Assembly: GCF_033446605.1 (NCBI RefSeq)
Contig: NZ_JAWQUO010000003.1
Location: 62,001-126,000, forward strand
Direction: 5' to 3'
Source of the DNA: Iodobacter sp025352645
GTDB taxonomy: Bacteria; Pseudomonadota; Gammaproteobacteria; Burkholderiales; Chitinibacteraceae
DNA: 64,000 nt
Positions 26,901-34,213 of the stretch are shown one piece after another. The notes below the pieces were generated by a model, which saw only the letters and a program-made list of their open reading frames with translations, did not search any database and was not told where the DNA came from. Position 1 is the first letter of the stretch, and every line of letters starts with the position of its first letter. The position numbers were made by a program, and so were the translations under genes.

Positions 26901-28374
26901 CACCCCTCCAATCATTAAAACTTCTGGTAGTAGTGAAAATATTGGATTTACCTTGATCGACAATGACGGCGATTTAGATCAATCAAATAGCCATCTCACT
27001 ATCAATGTTGTTCCGCCCGCACAAGGCAGTACCTTGCAATTAAGCGCTTCAACAACAGCGATTGCTGATAGCGCCCGTGGTTTGCATGGTGAGTTCTTTG
27101 GCTATAACAACGATCCGGATAAGGCCGGTGGCGTGGTTTATAACGTGCAAAGCCAAGATAATACCGTTGGAAACCTCGACAATATCAGCGATATCACATC
27201 GGTGATTAATGGCCGCCAAGGCAGCAATATTGTGGGTACGCAGCTTGAAGCCAGTGCGGCGGCCAGTGATGCCACATTTATTGCAGACGCAATTAAATAC
27301 GGTATTACTCCAACGGTTACTGGAAACTTAGGGACTAATAATGCGGTCATTGCAGGCTCTGCAATTACTACGGGTAATCTGTATAACTTCCTAGGTGCTA
27401 ATAACGCAGGGGCAGATACCGCTGGATTAGCCGCAACCAGTACTTTTGGTAATACCACGGACTCCATTATGCGGATGGTGGGTGGGGCCTACTTTGCTGC
27501 AGGCACTTACGATATTCGAGTGTTAGCAGATGATGGTTACCGCATCGCAATCGATGGGCAATCGGTGTTTGAATACAATGCCAATCAACCGCCAACCTTC
27601 AGAGTGCAAACCGGCGTGGTGATTAGCGAAGGAATGCATAACCTAGAAGTGCTGTATTGGGAGCAGGGAGGTAATGCAGCCTTGCAAATAGAATTTAAGC
27701 CAACAGGTTCTGCCGATAGTGCTTATGTCACCCTAGGGATTAATGACATGGCCTTGTTCCATGGCACGCAAGCCCCAGTGCTCACTGAGCTGCAAGATAT
27801 TATTGAAAATCCAAGTAGTAATGGGCATTACCTTGTACGTAGTGGGCAGGAAGTAACCGGCACCAATCTATCCGATACGATTACCGGCTCGGCGGGGCGC
27901 GATATTATTCATGGTGGCGCAGGCCAAGATGTGATCAATGCGGGGGCAGGGGCAGATCGTATTGAAGGGGGTGCGGGGAGTGATACCTTAACGGGTGGCT
28001 TGGGGGCCGATACTTTCCGCTGGGCTTTGGCGGATAAAGGAGTGGTTGGTACGCCTGATATCGATAAGATCACTGATTTTAATAGTGCAAGCTATAACGC
28101 GGGTGGGGATCGCCTAGATTTGCGGGATTTATTGCAATCAGAAAACCACACGGTAGGTTCGGGCAACCTCACTCAGTATTTGCACTTCGAAAAATCTGGC
28201 ACCGATACCATTCTCCATGTCAGCAGTGCCGGTAGCTTTACAGGGGTATTTAATGCAAATAGTGATGATCAACGCATCGTATTATCAGGCGTTGACTTAA
28301 CCAGTAATGGCAGCCTAGCGGATTCAGCAATTATCCAAGACCTGCTAAATAAGGGTAAGTTGGTTACTGATTAA
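20902..28374 (+). CDS. lapA: LapA-like giant RTX adhesin (2490 aa)
   Basis: Modular surface adhesin secreted by LapBCE. In order: N-terminal retention module (1-75) that would plug the outer-membrane pore; linker with the LapG-type site TAAG (117-120); three 108-residue cadherin/tandem-95-like domains (176-499); nine nearly identical 118-residue Calx-beta-like domains (500-1561); a T1SS-143/VCBS-like domain (about 1562-1710); a VWA domain with MIDAS DISGS (Asp1731); a PA14-like domain (about 2058-2275); RTX repeats (GSAGRDIIHGGAGQD, about 2320-2370) and a type I secretion C-terminal signal domain. It should anchor cells for biofilm formation; VWA and PA14 are typical adhesive tips in this class, PA14 often binding glycans. 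Expect calcium dependence. A terminator follows directly. Confidence 0.95.
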   Translation: MAEQISTSKPNVTVVHIDGSVFLRDATGKSVPLKEGQQLNENEIFVTSADGRVQLLMPNGELLEIGGDRTVQVDAQMLGTTPVDTASAAIADLNASTDKIAAAIASGKDLTTELEATAAGLGGAGGAGEGHSFVELGRIAEGVNPLAFNFAGSDLGTTDLPLVGALPIQPSPNPSILGADAVSVAEDTPASGNVLSNDSDADGPLSVTGFTVAGLPDTFAPNQQATIPNVGTLVIAPNGDFTFTPVANYNGPVPVVTYSVIDPVGGTGSSTLTLTVTPVDDPANLQADVATAAEDTPATGNVLRNDSDPDGALTVTGFTVAGLTGTFTTGQPASIPNVGTLLIAANGDYTFTPLGNYNGSVPVITYNVVDPQGGTGSSTLTITITPVDDPAKLQADTATLLEDTQATGNVLTNDSDPDGALKVTGFTIAGLTGTFTTGQPAIIPGVGTLVIAPNGDYTFTPESNYDGPVPVITYNVTDPLGGTGSSTLTLTITPVDDPVISKIEVGNPGIADDNVVEGNNLVFNVTLSTATTKVESYAFSLGGGSASAADYGTATFSNGVTYDAATGKITVPAGVTSFAVTLPTVDDTLVEISPETVPLTIGGVTATGGILDNDSPAISKIEVGNPGIADDNVVEGNNLVFNVILSTATTKVESYAFSLGGGSASAADYGTATFSNGVTYDAATGKITVPAGVTSFAVTLPTVDDTLVEISPETVPLTIGGVTATGGILDNDSPAISKIEVGNPGIADDNVVEGNNLVFNVTLSTATTKVESYAFSLGGGTASAADYGTATFSNGVTYDAATGKITVPAGVTSFAVTLPTVDDTLVEISPETVPLTIGGVTATGGILDNDSPAISKIEVGNPGIADDNVVEGNNLVFNVTLSTATTKVESYAFSLGGGTASAADYGTATFSNGVTYDAATGKITVPAGVTTFAVTLPTVDDTLVEISPETVPLTIGGVTATGGILDNDSPAISKIEVGNPGIADDNVVEGNNLVFNVTLSTATTKVESYAFSLGGGTASAADYGTATFSNGVTYDAATGKITVPAGVTSFAVTLPTVDDTLVEISPETVPLTIGGVTATGGILDNDSPAISKIEVGNPGIADDNVVEGNNLVFNVTLSTATTKVESYAFSLGGGTASAADYGTATFSNGVTYDAATGKITVPAGVTSFAVTLPTVDDTLVEISPETVPLTIGGVTATGGILDNDSPAVSKIEVGNPGIADDNVVEGNNLVFNVTLSTATTKVESYAFSLGGGTASAADYGTATFSNGVTYDAATGKITVPAGVTSFAVTLPTVDDTLVEISPETVPLTIGGVTATGGILDNDSPAISKIEVGNPGIADDNVVEGNNLVFNVTLSTATTKVESYAFSLGGGSASVADYGTATFSNGVTYDAATGKITVPAGVTSFAVTLPTVDDTLVEISPETVPLTIGGVTATGGILDNDSPAISKIEVGNPGIADDNVVEGNNLVFNVTLSTATTKVESYAFSLGGGSASAADYGTATFSNGVTYDAATGKITVPAGVTSFAVTLPTVDDVLIEASPETVPLTIGGVTATGGILDNDVNQAPVIGNASATVSEEGLLGGIKDSTGSPTDTTDSTVSTGTIAISDPDSPVLTTSLIAPTTALSSGGHALVWSGSGTHDLAATAGVGGPVVATISIDNAGHYTVTLKAPIDHPVNSVEDVKSFNVGVKVSDGALSSTGTLTVNVEDDAPVGHSQTANVQIPNVDSNLVLTLDISGSMGDQSGIAGKTRLQVAKEAIAKLIDDYDILGDVKVMLVTFSSSSVTQQSGGQTWMSVSEAKAVLAGLIADGGTNYDAAVGQVTTHFTDAGKIVGGQNIGYFFSDGAPNPGLGLDATEEHAWTTFLQANHINSLALGLGSGVTDVNLNPLAYNGTGSGSGSEANAIIVTDLTQLPPILRDTIVVPNAGDLTGTIAGVTSGFGADGGHMNDITVDGVKYTFNVAGNSITTTAAAGAYLFDAATHQLKVNTVLGGQFAIDMDDGKYTYTPPIIKTSGSSENIGFTLIDNDGDLDQSNSHLTINVVPPAQGSTLQLSASTTAIADSARGLHGEFFGYNNDPDKAGGVVYNVQSQDNTVGNLDNISDITSVINGRQGSNIVGTQLEASAAASDATFIADAIKYGITPTVTGNLGTNNAVIAGSAITTGNLYNFLGANNAGADTAGLAATSTFGNTTDSIMRMVGGAYFAAGTYDIRVLADDGYRIAIDGQSVFEYNANQPPTFRVQTGVVISEGMHNLEVLYWEQGGNAALQIEFKPTGSADSAYVTLGINDMALFHGTQAPVLTELQDIIENPSSNGHYLVRSGQEVTGTNLSDTITGSAGRDIIHGGAGQDVINAGAGADRIEGGAGSDTLTGGLGADTFRWALADKGVVGTPDIDKITDFNSASYNAGGDRLDLRDLLQSENHTVGSGNLTQYLHFEKSGTDTILHVSSAGSFTGVFNANSDDQRIVLSGVDLTSNGSLADSAIIQDLLNKGKLVTD
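22399..25584 (+). repeat. Nine tandem 354-bp repeats inside lapA
   Basis: Units begin at 22399, 22753, 23107, 23461, 23815, 24169, 24523, 24877 and 25231, each exactly 354 bases (118 codons). Protein copies differ at very few positions (SASAADYG / TASAADYG / SASVADYG; V for I at unit 7), and unit 9 diverges near its end (DDVLIEASPE). DNA differences are mostly synonymous and shared between neighbours, which suggests recombination or gene conversion. Copy number may vary between strains and may be miscounted in short-read assemblies. Confidence 0.97.
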
Positions 28375-28391
28375 TGAGTTAATACTTAAGT

Positions 28392-28422
28392 AAAACGGCC
28401 AGTGCGAACTGGCCGTTTTTTT
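28392..28422 (+). terminator. Terminator after lapA
   Basis: Stem AAAACGGCCAGT / ACTGGCCGTTTT with a 3-base loop followed by T residues, 18 bases after the adhesin stop. Flanking A and T tracts mean it could also stop convergent transcription. Confidence 0.9.
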
Positions 28423-28468
28423 GTTACATCATTGCCTCAGCTAGGGGGCATTCAAATCTTTACCTTAT

Positions 28469-28627
28469 TATGCCTCTTGCTCAATCTCATTATAAATATT
28501 GTAGGGCGGGTGAAACCCGCGTATTTCTTCAGAATGGCTCGTGGGTTTCACCCGACCTACCAATTCAAAAACCAAACCAAGTACTCAAGAAATCCATCTA
28601 CACAGAGTCCATTGAGCAAGAGACATA
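28469..28627. repeat. MITE-like nested inverted-repeat element, copy 2
   Basis: Outer ends are TATGCCTCTTGCTCAAT (28469-28485) and ATTGAGCAAGAGACATA (28611-28627). Inner arms start GTAGGGCGGGTGAAACCC (28501) and end at CCCGACCTAC (28560). Spacer sequence is also shared with copy 1 at 10381-10540. It lies between the convergent lapA and lapD genes. Confidence 0.8.
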
Positions 28628-28651
28628 ATCAGGAACCTTTATGTGGCCTTG

Positions 28652-30574
28652 TTACTTAGCCTTGCTAGCGACAGGGCCGCTTAAACCATTAATGCCTAGT
28701 GTTTTGAGCATATCCCACTCACTTTGTGTTTGTACCCGCTCAGCGATGGTTAAAATATCATGGCCAGAGGCAATCCCGATGATGGCTTTTACTAGGTTTT
28801 GATTGCCTGGATGCTGGTCAATGGCTTGAATAAAGCTACCATCAATTTTTAAGTAATCTAGTTGCAGCTCGTAAAGCTGAGGGATGCTACCAAAGTGTCG
28901 GCCAAAGTGTTTTATCCCAACTTTGCAGCCTAAAGGGCGTACTTTTTGAGCAAAGTTGGCTAATGCCGTGATCTCATCTCTAAAGCCAAATTCATTGACT
29001 TCAAACCACAGACGATGGGTGGCATTTTTATGTTGTTGCAAGATCAGCAGTAAATCTTCAATAAATTGCTCATCCGCAATCGATTTTGCTTCTAGGTTGA
29101 TTGCAAGTTGCGCATCGTGCAATTTAAGCTCAGCGCAGGCTAGCTGAACGGATTCTAAGTCTAGGGTATTGCTCAGGCCTAAACGGCTAATAAAGGGCAT
29201 GAAAGTACCCGCAGTAAGCAGCTCTTTCGTTTCTGGATGGCGTAAGCGTAGCAGTAGTTCGCGATGCAAAGGCTGGCCATCTACTAATAGTGCAGGGAAG
29301 GACGCCAATTCAAAGCAGTGGTTTTTAAATGCTTTTTGTAATAGAGGCTGCCAGTCTTGGGCTGGTAAGGCTTGGGTAGCACTGGCACTGCTAACGTGGC
29401 CAGTCCCATTTGCCCCATTGCTTTCTGCTTGAGCAAGTGCTTGATCTGTCCCTGCTAGTAGCTGGCTAATGCTGTCATTATGCTGATATGTGGCGATGCC
29501 GATGGCGGCTAAATCATCAGCATCAGTTAGCTCATGTTGGCGTAGCTCAGCTAAGCCCTGATGCAGATTCTTGGCTAAATCTAAGCCTTGTTGGCGATCT
29601 AGGCCGGGCGCGAGTAAGGCAAAGTCTGCACCATTTAAACGGGCGACTAGCCAATCGGGTTCTTGTCCTGTGAGTGAGGCAAGCCGGCCTGCAGCCATTT
29701 GCAGAAATTGATCAGCGCGTTCTCGTCCAAGGCGGCGATTGACTCCGGCCAAATCATGTAAACGCATAATAAGTAAAATGCCGCTGGGCGCTGCTTCATC
29801 GTCTTCTAAGGTTTGTGATAAACGCCCCATAAAAAAGCTACGGTTAGGTAGTTGAGTGAGCGTATCTCGATTGGCTTCGCTGCGCAGGGCGTCGATGCGT
29901 GCCGCTTGTTCAGAAAACATGGTTTTGACACGGCTAACCATCGTGTTCATGGCATTGACGACGCTTTTTAATTCTTTATAACGTGGCTCTGGAATCGTAA
30001 TAAAACGTCGCTCGCTAATCGCCTCAGCTTGCTCAACCATTTGCGTGATTGGTTTTTTGACCCAGTTCAGCAGCACTTGTAAACCTGCGCCACAGACTAA
30101 GCCAGCCCCAATAATCCAAATAAATAGTCTTATTGCGCCTTCCCAAAGTGCCTGATAAGCAAAGCGTGAATGAGCAACAACGGTGACGGTGCCCGCCTGC
30201 TTCCAGCCATCACTAACCTGTGCTTTACCAAAGGCAATTTGCAAGGGAAAGGTTTTAACAAACCAGTTAGGTACCCCATCGGCTTTATCGTTATTTGTGC
30301 GCTCAACAATTGATTTGCCGTGATTATCGCTAAAACGAATTAACTCAAAGTGGCCGGTATCAAACAGGGCTGCGACATTTAGCTCTATTGTGGCGGGGTC
30401 TTTACTTTGTTGCGACATAGATAGCGCTAAAGACGAGGCATTGTCATTACTTTGCGTAAACAGCTGCTGCTCTAAATATCCACGTGCCGTATACACGCTG
30501 ACGATAAAGCTGCCGGCAAAGGCCACTAAGGTGGCCAAAATAATCATCATCCAAAGCTGGCGAAAGAGTGACAT
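28652..30574 (-). CDS. lapD: LapD-like c-di-GMP receptor (degenerate GGDEF-EAL)
   Basis: The 640-residue inner-membrane protein has a first membrane helix (about 8-30) and a periplasmic LapD/MoxY-type domain with Trp124 in SDGWKQAG, matching the loop Trp by which LapD grips LapG. A second helix (about 148-170), HAMP (about 170-225), a GGDEF domain whose signature reads NGADF, and an EAL domain (about 400-640) whose motif reads ELL follow. Both catalytic signatures are degenerate, so it should bind but neither make nor cut c-di-GMP. When bound, it would sequester LapG and keep the adhesin on the surface. It is transcribed after lapG with a 92-base gap. Confidence 0.93.
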   Translation of the reverse strand: MSLFRQLWMMIILATLVAFAGSFIVSVYTARGYLEQQLFTQSNDNASSLALSMSQQSKDPATIELNVAALFDTGHFELIRFSDNHGKSIVERTNNDKADGVPNWFVKTFPLQIAFGKAQVSDGWKQAGTVTVVAHSRFAYQALWEGAIRLFIWIIGAGLVCGAGLQVLLNWVKKPITQMVEQAEAISERRFITIPEPRYKELKSVVNAMNTMVSRVKTMFSEQAARIDALRSEANRDTLTQLPNRSFFMGRLSQTLEDDEAAPSGILLIMRLHDLAGVNRRLGRERADQFLQMAAGRLASLTGQEPDWLVARLNGADFALLAPGLDRQQGLDLAKNLHQGLAELRQHELTDADDLAAIGIATYQHNDSISQLLAGTDQALAQAESNGANGTGHVSSASATQALPAQDWQPLLQKAFKNHCFELASFPALLVDGQPLHRELLLRLRHPETKELLTAGTFMPFISRLGLSNTLDLESVQLACAELKLHDAQLAINLEAKSIADEQFIEDLLLILQQHKNATHRLWFEVNEFGFRDEITALANFAQKVRPLGCKVGIKHFGRHFGSIPQLYELQLDYLKIDGSFIQAIDQHPGNQNLVKAIIGIASGHDILTIAERVQTQSEWDMLKTLGINGLSGPVASKAK

Positions 30575-30666
30575 GGTATTTCCTTGGCAGAGCTGGGCAT
30601 TCGTTTCCGCATTTCAATGCCCTATTGATATAAATGATTGTGATGTTAAACACACTGTATAGAGAA

Positions 30667-31350
30667 TTAATCAGCCTCGTAACCTTCTGCTTTCATTTTT
30701 GAAATAAGATCTTTCCAGCGAGATAATTTATCGACGGGTCCTGATGGTTGTGCGCTTGCGCCAGTAAAAATTCCATCACTATTAAAACTGAATACAGGAG
30801 TTAAATCAGGGCGGCGTGAAGCAGGGCGAATATCATTAAGTAAATTATCTAATACTAATGGTTCTGCGTCAGCACTGGAGTAATAAGTTAAAACCATATG
30901 AGCTTGGCTAATATTACTGGAGGCACCGCCAATTTTAGCTTTAACGTAGGTTAAACGCAGTTTCTCTTTTGCTACACCTAGTTCTTTTAAACTGAAATAT
31001 TTAATAATGGCAAAGTCCTCGCAATCTCCAGCACCTTTGCCTATGGTTTCAAGTGGGGTTGCCCAATAATCAGGTGCATTCCAGATAGTTTGGTCATCGC
31101 CAAATTGAATTCTACGATTAAAAAAATCATTAATTCGTTTTAGTTTGTCGGTTTCAGTTACGTTACGGGCCTCATTAATTAATGTTTGCCAGTCGCTAAA
31201 TAAGCGAACAGGTGTTTGCCCCCAGCGCTGTACTAATGATTTTTGTAAACGATCAAAATCTAAGCCTGCTGCCGCGTGCAAGGCCAGTGATGTGGCGATT
31301 AAAAGCCAAATTGTTATTTTTTGTAAGTAAGATAGGGGGCGTTGGAGCAT
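30667..31350 (-). CDS. lapG: LapG-like periplasmic cysteine protease
   Basis: The 227-residue transglutaminase-like cysteine proteinase (BTLCP, DUF920) has an N-terminal signal/anchor (about 10-28). The catalytic triad is visible: Cys110 in GAGDCEDFA, His151 in SQAHMVLTYY and Asp168 in LVLDNLLND, with the His-Asp spacing of 17 known for LapG. Nearby acidic residues would bind calcium. LapG proteases cut the dialanine site in the N-terminal linker of LapA-type adhesins, and that site (TAAG) is present in the adhesin here. It is divergent from lapE and upstream of lapD. Confidence 0.94.
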   Translation of the reverse strand: MLQRPLSYLQKITIWLLIATSLALHAAAGLDFDRLQKSLVQRWGQTPVRLFSDWQTLINEARNVTETDKLKRINDFFNRRIQFGDDQTIWNAPDYWATPLETIGKGAGDCEDFAIIKYFSLKELGVAKEKLRLTYVKAKIGGASSNISQAHMVLTYYSSADAEPLVLDNLLNDIRPASRRPDLTPVFSFNSDGIFTGASAQPSGPVDKLSRWKDLISKMKAEGYEAD

Positions 31351-31452
31351 GGGTCTATAATTTTTAAGTAACTGTCTTTATATTGGTTTAATTAAACCTA
31401 ATTGTCCAACTTACAATTATAAACGCAGCTAGCCGAAAGAAAGTGACTACTC

Positions 31453-31458
31453 TATAAT
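31453..31458 (+). promoter_or_regulatory. Candidate -10 box for lapE
   Basis: A perfect TATAAT lies 84 bases before the chosen lapE start in the AT-rich divergent lapG-lapE gap. No good -35 hexamer is seen 16-18 bases upstream, so the assignment is tentative. Confidence 0.35.
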
Positions 31459-31541
31459 TTTGGCAACACAAAACAATGGCTTGGCCATCATGGCGAGCAC
31501 ATCAAAATAATTGTACTTGCGAACCACACGGGATTAAAAAG

Positions 31542-33365
31542 ATGAAAAAAAAGTTATGCTTGGCTGTTGCCTTGGCATTGTGCAGTATTGGCGCACAAGC
31601 TGCTGCCCCTGCTTCTTTGCAAGAAGCGGCAGAGCGGGCCATTAGCAATAATCCTGAATTACGCGCACGCTGGTTTGAATTTAAAGCATCCGTTGAAGAT
31701 GTATCGGCTGCACGTGGTGGCTATATGCCCCAGCTTGATTTTCAGGCTTTTGCGGGGCGTGAGTGGGAAAAACGGCCAAGCGGCGACACCGGTGGGTTTA
31801 ATCATCCAGGCGCTTCACTGACTTTACGCCAAATGTTGTTTGATGGTTTTGCAACGAGCAATGAAGTCCAGCGTTTAGGTTATGCAAGGCTAACTCGTTA
31901 TTACGAGTTACTTGCTTCTTCTGATCAAATTGCATTTGAAACTGTACGTGCTTATCAAGATGTGCTGCGTTACCGTGAACTGGTGGCTTTGGCTCAAGAC
32001 AATTTTGCTTTGCATAAAGAAATTTTAGGGCAAATTGAGGAGCGGGTTAAAGCCGGAGTAGGCCGCCGAGTTGATTTAGAACAAGCCTCTGGCCGCTTAG
32101 CTTTAGCTGAATCTAATTGGCTCACCGACCTATCTAATTTGCACGATGTTTCTGCACGCTTTCAACGTATTGTTGGCGAGGCACCAGCCGCAGCTTTAGC
32201 ACCATCACAAGATTTGCGGGCGGCATTACCAAAAGCAGGGGATATTGCATTAGCTACCGCTTTAAAGCAAAACCCTGGCTTTTTGGCGGCAGTATCCAAT
32301 ATTCGCTCAGCGCGTAGCGATGCCGAAACACGTAAAGCAAATAATTACCCCAAGCTAGAGCTGGTTGCAAAACAAGCTTTAGATCGTGATCGCGATGGCA
32401 TTAGCGGTACTTTTCAAGATCGTACTATCCAGCTTAATTTAAATTACAACTTATTTAGCGGCGGGCGCGACAGTGCACGTACTCGCGGTGCAGTTGAAAA
32501 GCTGAATACGGCCTACGAATTACGTGATAAAACATGCCGTGATATTCGCCAAACTACGCAGATTGCGTGGAATGATGTTCGTCGCTTGAATGAGCAAATG
32601 AAATTTCTCGATCAGCACCAACTTTCTACAGAGAAATCACGCGATGCTTATCGCAAGCAGTTTGATATCGGCCAGCGCACGCTATTAGATTTGTTGGATA
32701 CAGAAAACGAGCTATTTACTGCTAAGCGCTCAGTTGTAAATGCGGTTTATGATTTAAAAACCTCAGAAGCGGGTATTTTAACTCAAACGCATCAATTGTT
32801 GGCTGCACTCAAGCTGGCGCCTCTAGAAGCTGCCGCACCTGAAGCGCTGGACGACAATCAGCTCGATGATGAGCGTGTTCGTTGTAGCGCTGAAATGCCG
32901 AAGGAATACGTGATGGATCGCGATGCCGCAATGGCAAATCGTCCTTCACTTGCCCCAGCAGCTGTCGCCACGGCTCCAGAAGCAGCTAAAGACGCGCCAG
33001 TGAGCAAAGAACTTGCACAATTTGGTATGGATCTAGCCGACAAATGGTCCAAAGCGTGGGCAGAAAAACGCACGGATGATTACCTCGCTTTTTATGCGGA
33101 TAGTTTTGTGCCAAGCAATGGCATGAGCGTGGATAAATGGAAGGCATTCCGTCGTACTCGCGTGGGCAAGCAAGGTGATTTAACCATTACGCTGAGTAAT
33201 ATGAAGCTGAAGCAGTTGAATGAAACACAAGCTGAAGCCAGCTTTAGCCAAAGCTATAAGTCAAAAGACTACACCGATGTGGTGCAAAAGACTTTAGAGA
33301 TGGTGAAACAAGGCGGGCAGTGGAAAATCAAAGCAGAGAAAGTAACGAGTGGTAAGGCGTATTAA
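31542..33365 (+). CDS. lapE: TolC-family outer-membrane channel LapE with C-terminal NTF2-like extension
   Basis: The 607-residue precursor starts at ATG 31542 with a clean signal peptide (MKKKLCLAVALALCSIGAQA); the frame extends to 31476, but those codons encode no signal-like sequence. Residues about 23-440 form the outer-membrane efflux protein domain (LQEAAERAISNNPELRARW; LNLNYNLFSGG; DIGQRTLLDLLDTENELF). An Ala/Pro-rich linker (about 440-485) leads to a domain (about 490-607; DDYLAFYADSFVPSNGMSVD...GQWKIKAEKV) resembling the NTF2/SnoaL-like domain attached to some L,D-transpeptidases. The channel would complete LapBCE; the periplasmic extension is not part of classical TolC. Confidence 0.93.
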   Translation: MKKKLCLAVALALCSIGAQAAAPASLQEAAERAISNNPELRARWFEFKASVEDVSAARGGYMPQLDFQAFAGREWEKRPSGDTGGFNHPGASLTLRQMLFDGFATSNEVQRLGYARLTRYYELLASSDQIAFETVRAYQDVLRYRELVALAQDNFALHKEILGQIEERVKAGVGRRVDLEQASGRLALAESNWLTDLSNLHDVSARFQRIVGEAPAAALAPSQDLRAALPKAGDIALATALKQNPGFLAAVSNIRSARSDAETRKANNYPKLELVAKQALDRDRDGISGTFQDRTIQLNLNYNLFSGGRDSARTRGAVEKLNTAYELRDKTCRDIRQTTQIAWNDVRRLNEQMKFLDQHQLSTEKSRDAYRKQFDIGQRTLLDLLDTENELFTAKRSVVNAVYDLKTSEAGILTQTHQLLAALKLAPLEAAAPEALDDNQLDDERVRCSAEMPKEYVMDRDAAMANRPSLAPAAVATAPEAAKDAPVSKELAQFGMDLADKWSKAWAEKRTDDYLAFYADSFVPSNGMSVDKWKAFRRTRVGKQGDLTITLSNMKLKQLNETQAEASFSQSYKSKDYTDVVQKTLEMVKQGGQWKIKAEKVTSGKAY

Positions 33366-33391
33366 CTTTACGCTAGCACGTTTTTAAAATG

Positions 33392-33415
33392 GGCCTTCTT
33401 CGGAAGGCCTATTTT
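33392..33415 (+). terminator. Terminator after lapE
   Basis: Perfect 7-bp stem GGCCTTC / GAAGGCC closed by a TTCG tetraloop and followed by TATTTTT, 27 bases after the lapE stop. Confidence 0.9.
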
Positions 33416-33619
33416 TATGGTTTTTAAATATGCATGGTGTACTGAAGAGCTTAAGGTCTATTACCGGCTATTTTTCAAGCCAACATCATAAAATCAAGCT
33501 GGAAAAATTTAGTTTTGTCAGTTTCTCTTGGAACGCTCACTTGCTCTTCTTTCTAGTCACTTAGTGATCTATAAAGAAAAAGCCCGTTATTTGGGACGGG
33601 TTATGCGGGGGGCTAGCTC

Positions 33620-34213
33620 ATGGCAGCTATTGCGACTGAACTACAAAATACAGTTTTGATTAATGAAAATATCAAAATGGTGATTTGGAATTGCTTTGAA
33701 ATTAATCTAATGGGCTTAAATGCCATTTTATTAGCCAAACGAGCGGGCCGAATGGCACGTGGGTTTGGTGTAATTTCTGGTGAATTACGAGAACTATCTT
33801 TGCAACTGCAAGGCAGTATGAATCGGCTGAGTAGCGCCAGCCAAGATATGTTGGCTGAATCCTCTCATAGCATGACGCAAGAGCGGCGTAATCAGATGTT
33901 GGTGCATACTTCTGAGCAATCTGCAGACAATACTGCTTACCTAGCAGATACGCTTACGCGCGCACGTGTTGCCAGTGATGAGCATGCGGCGCGCTTGCGC
34001 CTCGTGCATCAGCGTTTATCAGAATACATTGATGAGGCTTATCAGGCCTGTGTATTTGGGGTGGTGATTGCGCGCGCTGCTAGAATTGAATCGGCTTATT
34101 CCGGTGAGCATTCTAATGTACTGGCTGAGTTGTCCAATGATTTTGCCAGCAAGGTTGACTCCATCGTGCCAAGGTTAGAAGAGCTAAGGCGCATTTCTGG
34201 GAATATGAAATGA
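33620..34213 (+). CDS. Short MCP-hairpin-like signalling protein
   Basis: The 197-residue all-helical protein has no signal peptide, membrane helix or sensor domain. The segment LNAILLAKRAGRMARGFGVISGELRELSLQL (about residues 35-66) lines up with the hairpin tip of chemoreceptor signalling domains (LNAAIEAARAG..GRGFAVVA.EVR.LA). The remainder is coiled-coil-like. The Glu of the usual IEAARAGE stretch is absent. Its last four bases overlap the start of the ODP-like gene (ATGA), so the two are translationally coupled and probably work together. I infer a soluble receptor fragment that couples the diiron protein to CheA/CheW arrays; no domain search was run. Confidence 0.7.
   Translation: MAAIATELQNTVLINENIKMVIWNCFEINLMGLNAILLAKRAGRMARGFGVISGELRELSLQLQGSMNRLSSASQDMLAESSHSMTQERRNQMLVHTSEQSADNTAYLADTLTRARVASDEHAARLRLVHQRLSEYIDEAYQACVFGVVIARAARIESAYSGEHSNVLAELSNDFASKVDSIVPRLEELRRISGNMK

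Noticed and set aside
28402..28659. 85-codon plus-strand ORF after lapA
   Set aside because: It runs through the terminator and the MITE-like element, has no RBS, and the matching element at 10381 does not keep the frame.
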